From positions 310,001-374,000 of the forward strand of contig NZ_JAIQDG010000004.1 of the NCBI RefSeq assembly GCF_020037125.1: a DNA stretch of 64,000 nucleotides. Reading direction: 5' to 3'. The notes under the pieces are model-generated. The model did no database searches and had not been told where the DNA came from. It saw nothing but the letters and a program-made list of their open reading frames with translations. How positions within the stretch are numbered: the stretch's first letter is position 1; each line of letters starts with the position of its first letter. Below are positions 1 through 5,475 of the stretch, one piece after another. Made by a program: the position numbers and the translations under genes. The DNA is from Myxococcus sp. RHSTA-1-4. GTDB lineage: Bacteria; Myxococcota; Myxococcia; Myxococcales; Myxococcaceae.

Positions 1-71
1 GCGAGGCGGTGCTCGCCTCGCCCGAGCGCCTCGAGGCCTTCCTTCGCGCCCGCGCGCGGGCGGAGGGCTGA
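1..71 (+). CDS. C-terminal end of an unidentified protein (partial)
   Basis: Codons in the frame ending at TGA 69-71 give a 22-residue tail rich in Ala, Arg and Glu (it ends ARARAEG) with G or C at almost every third position, as in the real genes nearby. The start lies outside the window. Only 5 bases separate its stop from the ATG at 77, so it is probably the upstream member of an operon with the SpoIIM-family gene. The tail is too short to name a family. Confidence 0.6.
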   Translation, partial: EAVLASPERLEAFLRARARAEG

Positions 72-76
72 CGCAG

Positions 77-1072
77 ATGGCCCTGCCCCTACCCGCCTTC
101 GTGGCGAAGCGCCGCGCGGACTGGGACGCGCTCCAGTCGCTCCTGGCCCGGCAGCGCGCGGGAGACCTGCGCCTGGAGGAGCTGCGCACGCTGGACACGC
201 TCTACCGCCGCGCCGCCGCGGACCTGGCGCACACGCAGACGTTCTACCCGGGCACGGACGCGCACCGCTTCCTCAACCAGCTCTGCGGCCAGGCCTACGC
301 CGCCATCTACCAGCCGCCGCGCGAGCGCTGGCCGGCGGTGCGCGCCTTCTTCCAGCGAGACTTCCCCCGCACCCTGCGCCGAGAGCGGGGCTTCGTGGGC
401 GCCAGCGCCGCGCTCTTCTTCCTGGGGCTGCTGCTGGGCGCGCTGGTGGTGCTGTGGGAGCCGCGCGGCGCGGAGCTGCTGGTGCCCCCCGGCGTGCGTC
501 AGTACGTGGCCCACGGCCGCATGTGGACGGACGACATCCTGTCGGTGGCGCCGCCCAACTCGGTGGCCTCCGGCATCGCCACCAACAACCTCACCGTCAC
601 CATCGTCACCTTCGCCATGGGGCTGACGTTCGGCCTGGGCACCCTCTACATGCTGGTGAACAACGGCGTGCACATCGGCGCCGTCGGCGCGCTGTGCATC
701 CGCGAGGGCATGGCCCGGGGCTTCTTCGACTTCATCTCCGCGCACGGCCCGGTGGAGCTGTCCATCATCGTCATCGCCGGCGGCGCGGGCCTCATGGTGG
801 GCCAGGCGCTCATCGACCCGGGCGAGCTGCCGCGCGGCCAGGCCCTGGCGCTCCGGGGGCGCGAGGCGGTGAAGCTGGTGCTGGGCTGCGCGCCCTTCCT
901 GGCCCTCATCGGCGTGGTGGAGGGCTACGTCTCCCCGGGCAGCCTGTTCCCCACCTGGGTGAAGGCGGGGCTGGGCCTGTGCCTGGGGGCGCTCTTCTGG
1001 GGCTACCTGCTGCGGGCCGGGAGGACGGAGGCGGACGTCACGGCCGTGCTGCCCGCGGACAGCGCCTCCTGA
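77..1072 (+). CDS. SpoIIM-family (DUF95) integral membrane protein
   Basis: This 331-residue protein has a soluble helical N-terminal part (about residues 1-100) and then five or six hydrophobic segments, beginning near residue 108 (AALFFLGLLLGALVVLW) and continuing through a Gly-rich central core to the C-terminus. This layout matches the stage II sporulation protein M family, which in non-sporeforming bacteria is a membrane protein of uncertain role, often next to RDD-family proteins. The ATG at 77 is preceded by GGAGGG and follows the previous stop by 5 bases. Its last 70 bases overlap the convergent J-domain gene. Family assignment is good; the function is unknown. Confidence 0.85.
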   Translation: MALPLPAFVAKRRADWDALQSLLARQRAGDLRLEELRTLDTLYRRAAADLAHTQTFYPGTDAHRFLNQLCGQAYAAIYQPPRERWPAVRAFFQRDFPRTLRRERGFVGASAALFFLGLLLGALVVLWEPRGAELLVPPGVRQYVAHGRMWTDDILSVAPPNSVASGIATNNLTVTIVTFAMGLTFGLGTLYMLVNNGVHIGAVGALCIREGMARGFFDFISAHGPVELSIIVIAGGAGLMVGQALIDPGELPRGQALALRGREAVKLVLGCAPFLALIGVVEGYVSPGSLFPTWVKAGLGLCLGALFWGYLLRAGRTEADVTAVLPADSAS

Positions 1073-1518
1073 CGCTTGCGGGCGCGGTGCCGGAGGATGC
1101 GCTCATACGCCGCGTTCAGCTCGCGCATCTTCTCCGCCGAGCCGCCGCGGTCCGGGTGCCGCTCCATGGCCAGCGCGTGGTAGCGCGCGCGCACCGTCTC
1201 CGCCGAGTCCAGCGGTGACACGCCCAGCAGCCGGTACGGGTCCTGGTCCTCCAGGGCGGACAGCCAGCGGTCCAGCCGGTCCTTCACCTCGAGGAAGCGC
1301 GCGTCCTGCTCACCCGTGTCCTTCACCGGGTGCGTCCGCACCTTCGCATCCGCGCGGAAGACGTCCGAGTACACGCTGGACACCCAGCGGTGGCACCCGG
1401 AGCACCGGAAGTAGCGCACCCGCTGCCCGTTCTGCAGCGTCATCCGGATGCCGCAGTGGGTACACTCCACCTCGACGTTCTCCAGTGTCTGCCAGTTCGC
1501 GACCGCCGCTGCTCCCAT
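1003..1518 (-). CDS. J-domain (DnaJ-like) protein with N-terminal zinc ribbon
   Basis: The 171-residue product begins with a zinc ribbon made of two CxxC pairs (CTHC and CSGC, about residues 18-45) and carries a J domain at about 95-150 with the diagnostic HPD motif in ERHPDRGG. J domains recruit and stimulate Hsp70 (DnaK); the ribbon probably gives client or partner specificity. The ATG at 1518 was chosen because AAGG lies about 5 bases upstream; a TTG at 1542 would add 8 residues. It lacks the Gly/Phe and central Cys-rich regions of true DnaJ, so it is a specialised co-chaperone. It converges on, and overlaps by 70 bases, the SpoIIM-family gene. Confidence 0.85.
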   Translation of the reverse strand: MGAAAVANWQTLENVEVECTHCGIRMTLQNGQRVRYFRCSGCHRWVSSVYSDVFRADAKVRTHPVKDTGEQDARFLEVKDRLDRWLSALEDQDPYRLLGVSPLDSAETVRARYHALAMERHPDRGGSAEKMRELNAAYERILRHRARKRQEALSAGSTAVTSASVLPARSR

Positions 1519-1566
1519 CGGACCTTGCTCCTCCTGCAACACGCCTGTAGCACCCCCAAGGTCCCA

Positions 1567-1579
1567 CGATCGGAGATCG
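1567..1579. promoter_or_regulatory. Short dyad in a divergent intergenic region
   Basis: CGATC, three bases, then GATCG form a perfect 5-bp dyad in the 98-base gap between the divergent J-domain and HEAT-repeat genes. A TTGACG hexamer reading leftwards (minus strand) lies beside it at 1577-1582. It may be an operator or chance; no regulator is identified. Confidence 0.2.
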
Positions 1580-1616
1580 CGTCAAGAAAAACTCCGTTTC
1601 GGGGTAGAACGGGCCC

Positions 1617-2228
1617 ATGCGTCCCCTGCTCCTCGCCGGATTCGTGCTCACCGCCGCCGCGCACGCCCAGGCTCCCGCCCGCCCTCCCCGTCCCGCCGCG
1701 GCCCGCCCCGGCCCCGCGAAGGAGCAGCCCGCCCGCCCCACCCCGGCCCCCGCCCCGGACGCCCCGCCCCCGCCCTCCGCGCCGCCCCTGCCCTCCGGCG
1801 ACGCCCCGGCGTCCCCTCCGGAGGACACCGCCCTCCTGCGCGCCCTCCTCTGGGCCGTGAAGCCCGCCCCGGAGGAGGTCCGCGCCATCGCCATCGAGGA
1901 CGTGGCGCTGCTGGGCGACCCGCGTGGCCTGGACGCGCTGGCCACGCTCCTGTGGGACCCCAACCCGCGCATCCAGCAGGCCGCGCTCCGCGCGGTGGCC
2001 CTCTTCCAGCACCCGCGCGCGGAGGAAATCCTCGGCAACGTGGTGCGCCACCCCCGCATGCCGGACGCGCTGAAGATCCAGGCACTCAACGGCCTCGTCT
2101 TCCAGCGCACCCCCACCGCGAGGCGCACGGTGCGGGACGCGGCGGTGGACTCGCGCCTCACCGCCCCGGTGCAGAACGCCGCGCGCACCGTGGCCGCGCA
2201 GTGGGAGGCCACGGCCGCCACCCGCTAG
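1617..2228 (+). CDS. Exported HEAT-repeat protein
   Basis: The 203-residue product starts with a Sec signal peptide (MRPLLLAGFVLTAAAHAQ), continues with a low-complexity Pro/Ala linker to about residue 65, and ends with helical repeats (about 75-200) of the HEAT/PBS-lyase type, seen in stretches such as ALLGDPRGLDALATLLWD and PNPRIQQAALRAVALF. Such repeats form protein-binding solenoids, here probably in the periplasm. No catalytic motif is visible. A perfect GC-rich hairpin follows the stop. The partner cannot be told from the sequence. Confidence 0.8.
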   Translation: MRPLLLAGFVLTAAAHAQAPARPPRPAAARPGPAKEQPARPTPAPAPDAPPPPSAPPLPSGDAPASPPEDTALLRALLWAVKPAPEEVRAIAIEDVALLGDPRGLDALATLLWDPNPRIQQAALRAVALFQHPRAEEILGNVVRHPRMPDALKIQALNGLVFQRTPTARRTVRDAAVDSRLTAPVQNAARTVAAQWEATAATR

Positions 2229-2234
2229 CGCGGG

Positions 2235-2261
2235 CCGCCCGCCCGGAGAGCAGGCGGGCGG
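2235..2261 (+). terminator. GC-rich hairpin after the HEAT-repeat gene
   Basis: A perfect 9-bp stem, CCGCCCGCC (2235-2243) with GGCGGGCGG (2253-2261), encloses a 9-base loop 6 bases after the stop codon. It has no T-run, so termination strength is uncertain. Confidence 0.4.
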
Positions 2262-2320
2262 GCGCAGGTGCGGCGGCGGACGGGGCCGGGCCGTTTCCTG
2301 GAGAAGTCACCGCCCCGCGC

Positions 2321-2326
2321 TACAAT
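2321..2326 (+). promoter_or_regulatory. -10-like element TACAAT close to the divIVA-like start
   Basis: TACAAT matches the vegetative -10 consensus at 5 of 6 positions and ends 8 bases before the ATG at 2335. Transcription from it would begin at or next to the start codon, giving a leaderless or near-leaderless message. No convincing -35 is seen. Confidence 0.3.
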
Positions 2327-2334
2327 GTGGGGCC

Positions 2335-2862
2335 ATGAAGATCACCCCGCTCGACATCCGGCAGAAGCGGTTCGAAACGGCCCTGCGCGGCTTCTCCCGC
2401 CGCGAGGTGGAGGCCCACCTCGAGCTGATCGCGACCGAGTTCGAGGAGGTGGTGAAGGAGAACATCGCGCTCAAGGAGGAGCTGAAGCGCACCCAGCTCA
2501 AGCTCGAGCAGCACCAGGAGCGCGAGCGCACCCTCCAGGAGACGATGGTCACCGCCCAGCGCATCAGCGAGGACCTCAAGTCCGCCGCCAAGAAGGAGGC
2601 GGAGATCATCATCGCGGACGCCGAGCACCAGGCGGAGAAGATCGTCCACGGCGCCCACCAGCGGCTCGTCCAGGTGGTGGAGGACATCAACGAGCTGAAG
2701 CGCCAGCGCACCCAGTTCGAGTCCCAGGTGCGCTCCGTGCTGGATGCGCACCAGAAGCTGCTGGAGACCTTCAAGGGCCCCTCCTTCGCGGACCGCGACT
2801 ACGCGCGCGTCGAGGACAACGTGGCCTACCTGTCCCAGAAGAAGGCCACCGTCTCCGAGTAG
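2335..2862 (+). CDS. DivIVA-domain coiled-coil protein
   Basis: The 175-residue product opens with a typical DivIVA/GpsB N-terminal module (ITPLDIRQKRFETALRGFSR, then REVEAHLELIATEF at about 20-34), including the conserved motif that senses membrane curvature. It continues as a long coiled coil to about residue 150 (ELKRTQLKLEQHQERERTLQ and onwards). DivIVA proteins self-assemble at curved membranes and recruit polarity, division or wall-synthesis proteins. It lies 6 bases upstream of the DUF167 gene, so the two are probably co-transcribed. Family identity is firm; the partners are not known from the sequence. Confidence 0.9.
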   Translation: MKITPLDIRQKRFETALRGFSRREVEAHLELIATEFEEVVKENIALKEELKRTQLKLEQHQERERTLQETMVTAQRISEDLKSAAKKEAEIIIADAEHQAEKIVHGAHQRLVQVVEDINELKRQRTQFESQVRSVLDAHQKLLETFKGPSFADRDYARVEDNVAYLSQKKATVSE

Positions 2863-2868
2863 CCCACC

Positions 2869-3168
2869 GTGGCCGCTCCCTGGCTGAAGGTCGTCCCCGA
2901 AGGAGTGGAGCTGGCGGTCCTCGTCCAGCCGCGCGCCTCGCGCACGCGCGTGGTGGGCGAGCACGACGGCCTCTTGAAGATCCAGCTCGCCGCGCCCCCC
3001 GTGGACGGCGAGGCCAACGCCGCCCTGCTGGAGTTCCTCGCGAAGCAGCTCGGCGTGCCTCGCCGCCAGGTGACACTCTCCGCGGGTGACGCGTCGCGCC
3101 GAAAACGCGTGACGGTGGTGGGGGTTGATGCGGCGCGGGTCGAGGCTGTTATGTCTGGGAAAACGTGA
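2869..3168 (+). CDS. DUF167 (YggU-family) protein
   Basis: This 99-residue protein matches the small DUF167/YggU family along its whole length: [20 protein letters not shown], then [18 protein letters not shown], then an [14 protein letters not shown]-type end. The fold is a small alpha/beta domain of unknown function that is widespread in bacteria. Translation begins at GTG 2869, six bases after the DivIVA stop, which suggests coupling. The peptidase gene follows 12 bases after its stop, so the three genes form a likely operon. Confidence 0.88.
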   Translation: MAAPWLKVVPEGVELAVLVQPRASRTRVVGEHDGLLKIQLAAPPVDGEANAALLEFLAKQLGVPRRQVTLSAGDASRRKRVTVVGVDAARVEAVMSGKT

Positions 3169-3180
3169 GGCCGCCCGCAC

Positions 3181-4449
3181 ATGCGCCACCTGCTCCTCCT
3201 GTTCCTGCTGCTGCTGGCCTCGCCCTTCGCCCGGGCCCAGGAACCGGGCGCCGCGCATGGCGCCCATGAGCGGGAGATGGTGGTGAATGACGCGGTGCTG
3301 GTGCCCCAGGGGCGCCCCGAGCGCGTGAGCGGCGAGGTCACCACGAAGCGCTTCCGCATCCTCCACACCGCGGCGGCCACCGTGGCCGCGAAGGAGCTGG
3401 CGGCGCAGATTGAAGGCATCCGCGACGGCTTCGGGAGCATCCTCGGGCGGGACTGGCCCGGCGTGACGGAGATTCGCCTGGGCGTGGGCCGCGCGGAGTT
3501 CGAGGCGCTGGCCCTTCCCGGCGGCCGGCCTCCGGGCTGGGCGGTGGCGCTGGCCTACCCGGCACATCAAATCATCCTGCTGGACGCGCTGAGTCTCCAC
3601 GAGCCGGACGGACAGCAGACGCTGCGGCACGAGCTGGCGCACGTGGCGCTGGGCCAGCTCGCGAAGGACTGGCCCCGCTGGTTCCAGGAGGGCGTGGCGC
3701 AGAACGTCACCGGCGAGCGCTACTCCCTCACCCACTACTCCGCCCTCTTCCGCGCGGTGACGCAGGAGCGCGTCTTCCACTTCGAGGACCTGGAGGACGC
3801 GTGGCCGGACGTCCCGGCGGACGTGGAGATTGCCTACGCGCAGAGCGCCGCCTTCGTGGCGCACCTGTCCGGGAAGTACGGCCCCCAGGCCATGGGCCTG
3901 CTGCTGGACGGCGTGCGCGACGGGGAGCCCTTCGAGCAGGCCTTCGGAAAGGCCTTCCGCACGTCGCTGCTGGTGGAGGAGACGGAGTGGCGCGAGGGGC
4001 TGGCCGCGCGCTACGGCTGGCTGCCGCTCACCACCAGCTCCGCGCTGCTGTGGCTGACGGCCTCCGGCCTGTGCGTGGCCGCGTACCTGCGCCGCCGCCA
4101 GCAGAAGGCCGCGCGCCTGGCGGAGATGGCCGCCCAGGACGCCGCGGAGGACGCCGCCCTGCGCGTGCTGGCCGCGAGGGCCCAGGCCGTCCCGGGCGCC
4201 CTCCCCGGCCCCGCCCTCCCCGGACAGGAGCTGGACTGGCCCGAGTGGCCCGGCGGCCCCACCCCCACCGAGGCGGACCCCGCCGAGCCGCACGACGCAC
4301 CCCGCCCCGGCGAGGCCCACGGCGCCCAGGAGTCCCCCTCGGCCTGGGACGGCGGCCTGGAGGAGCCCCCGGCCGACGCCGACGCCCCCGGTGCACCCGG
4401 TGACGACGGCGCTCCGCGCGCCCGTCCCCCCAAGCCCACGCTGCACTGA
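3181..4449 (+). CDS. Exported peptidase-MA-like gluzincin metalloprotease with one membrane anchor
   Basis: The 422-residue protein has a signal peptide (MRHLLLLFLLLLASPFARAQ) and a gluzincin zinc site: H150, E151 and H154 in RHELAHVAL, with E170 in WFQEGVAQ as the likely third ligand. This is the HExxH plus downstream Glu pattern of the peptidase MA family. A hydrophobic segment near 281-298 (SSALLWLTASGLCVAAYL) is followed by RRR, so the catalytic domain should face the periplasm and the Pro/Ala/Glu-rich tail (about 310-422) the cytoplasm. The substrate is unknown. It is the last gene of the divIVA-DUF167 group. Confidence 0.85.
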   Translation: MRHLLLLFLLLLASPFARAQEPGAAHGAHEREMVVNDAVLVPQGRPERVSGEVTTKRFRILHTAAATVAAKELAAQIEGIRDGFGSILGRDWPGVTEIRLGVGRAEFEALALPGGRPPGWAVALAYPAHQIILLDALSLHEPDGQQTLRHELAHVALGQLAKDWPRWFQEGVAQNVTGERYSLTHYSALFRAVTQERVFHFEDLEDAWPDVPADVEIAYAQSAAFVAHLSGKYGPQAMGLLLDGVRDGEPFEQAFGKAFRTSLLVEETEWREGLAARYGWLPLTTSSALLWLTASGLCVAAYLRRRQQKAARLAEMAAQDAAEDAALRVLAARAQAVPGALPGPALPGQELDWPEWPGGPTPTEADPAEPHDAPRPGEAHGAQESPSAWDGGLEEPPADADAPGAPGDDGAPRARPPKPTLH

Positions 4450-4597
4450 GGCCCGGGAGCCACACCCCGAGCGCCCCTGTCGTTCCGGACACCCCTACAG
4501 CCAGGGCACCGGAGAATTTACCTGTTCCATGCTCCTCTGCCTGCCCTGGGGGTCCGCCTAAACGGCTGATTTCCTTCGAAACGGGCGCATCCGGGCG

Positions 4598-4614
4598 TTG
4601 GCAGCCGCTTTGCT
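4598..4614 (+). promoter_or_regulatory. Sigma-54 promoter (-24/-12)
   Basis: TTGGCAGCCGCTTTGCT has the invariant GG of the -24 element and GC of the -12 element at the correct spacing. It differs from the YTGGCACG-N4-TTGCW consensus at only two positions. It predicts a transcript beginning near 4625, so the gene downstream must start at the ATG at 4631 or 4649. Confidence 0.65.
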
Positions 4615-4648
4615 ATTGCCTCCGGACGCGATGCGGAAGGCACCGGAC

Positions 4649-5173
4649 ATGAACGAGCGAGGACGTAGGGCGGCGGTGCTGGCGCGGTTCTTCCGCCAGC
4701 AGCCGGACCGCATCGCGGCGCTGTGGCGCCGGACACGGCTGGCCTCGCACGGCGCGGGGGAGCCGCGGGCCTTCCTGGGCCAGTTGGACGGGCTGGTGGA
4801 GGCCTTCATCCGCGAGGTGGGGCGGACGCTGGAGGGCGAGGAGACGAGCCCCTGGAGCCGCACGCGGGCGGTGCTGCGCCTGTCGCCGGAGCGCGGCGCG
4901 CGCGCCCTCTATGACGAGTTCGCGGCGCTGCGGCGCTGCCTGGTGGATGCCTCCGAGGTGCTCGGCGGCGGGGATTGGGAGCGCGAGCGCATCAATCGCG
5001 CGGTGGATGAGGCGGTGGACTCCGCGGTGGCGCTGCTTCAGCGGCTGAAGGACCCGCGCGCGGACGGGCCACGGGTGCCCTTTGGAGGTCTGGTGGTGGA
5101 GTACTTCGAGCGGCCGTCGCGAGTGACGCGCGTGCCGCCGGACGCGAAGTACGGACGGCCGGCGATGCACTGA
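4649..5173 (+). CDS. Hypothetical soluble helical protein behind a sigma-54 promoter
   Basis: I do not recognise this 174-residue protein. It is Arg/Ala-rich and largely helical, without a signal peptide or membrane segment. The stretch RAAVLARFFRQQPDRIAALW, followed by acidic and Arg-rich helices to about residue 140, resembles the N-terminal helical sensor bundles of RsbR/RsbU-like and some myxobacterial regulatory proteins, but there is no output domain. The start at 4649 is preferred because GGAAGG lies 9-10 bases upstream and because a sigma-54 promoter at 4598-4614 rules out starts before about 4625. Transcription by sigma-54 RNA polymerase would require an enhancer-binding activator. 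Confidence 0.6.
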   Translation: MNERGRRAAVLARFFRQQPDRIAALWRRTRLASHGAGEPRAFLGQLDGLVEAFIREVGRTLEGEETSPWSRTRAVLRLSPERGARALYDEFAALRRCLVDASEVLGGGDWERERINRAVDEAVDSAVALLQRLKDPRADGPRVPFGGLVVEYFERPSRVTRVPPDAKYGRPAMH

Positions 5174-5359
5174 GGGGTTGGTCGGGTTTGCCGACCCGTC
5201 CGGCTTGACGCTCCTCATGAGGGAGGGTCCGAGGCCGGCGGGAGGGATCGTGCCGTGGGTGGGGGCCCGTGGCGCGCCTTGTGGGGAGGCGTGCTCCCAC
5301 TGGGGAGTGGTGAGCGCGCATCGCGAGCCGCTGGCAAGACGCGTGGATGGGGGTCCGCG

Positions 5360-5391
5360 CGACTCGCCGGTCGGACGGGTCGGCAGTTTTT
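5360..5391 (+). terminator. Intrinsic terminator (first of two)
   Basis: A 7-bp stem with one G-T pair (5360-5366 with 5376-5382) and a 9-base loop is followed 4 bases later by TTTTT (5387-5391). T-runs are rare in this GC-rich DNA, which supports the call. Confidence 0.5.
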
Positions 5392-5419
5392 CGTGGGGAA
5401 GTCGTGGAGCGCTGGGACG

Positions 5420-5463
5420 CGGGAGGGGCGCCTACGGGGGTGGGCGCTCCTCCCGCACTTTTT
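5420..5463 (+). terminator. Strong intrinsic terminator (second of two)
   Basis: A 13-bp stem with one G-T pair (5420-5432 with 5443-5455) and a 10-base loop is followed by CAC and TTTTT (5459-5463). It stops plus-strand transcription just before the convergent polA end. The stem also forms on the minus strand, but without a T-run. Confidence 0.75.
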
Positions 5464-5475
5464 CGGGGGCCCGCG

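Larger units (their letters stand above)
5174..5475. other. Structured intergenic region with tandem terminators; possible small RNA
   Basis: These 302 bases between the hypothetical gene and the 3' end of polA contain no convincing coding frame. They hold a 6-bp hairpin at 5180-5196 with no T-run, then two plus-strand hairpins each followed by TTTTT (5360-5391 and 5420-5463). A sequence at 5331-5347 has a good sigma-54 -24 box (CTGGCA) but a poor -12 box. The region is either the long 3' end of the upstream transcript or a separate small RNA of about 100 nt. Confidence 0.35.

Noticed and set aside
2320-4446. Open frame of 708 codons on the minus strand
   Set aside because: Antisense to the DivIVA, DUF167 and peptidase genes, with shadow-frame composition.
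5331-5347. Second sigma-54 promoter (CTGGCAAGACGCGTGGA)
   Set aside because: The -24 box is good, but the -12 GC is GG and TT is GT, so it is kept only as a hint for a small RNA.
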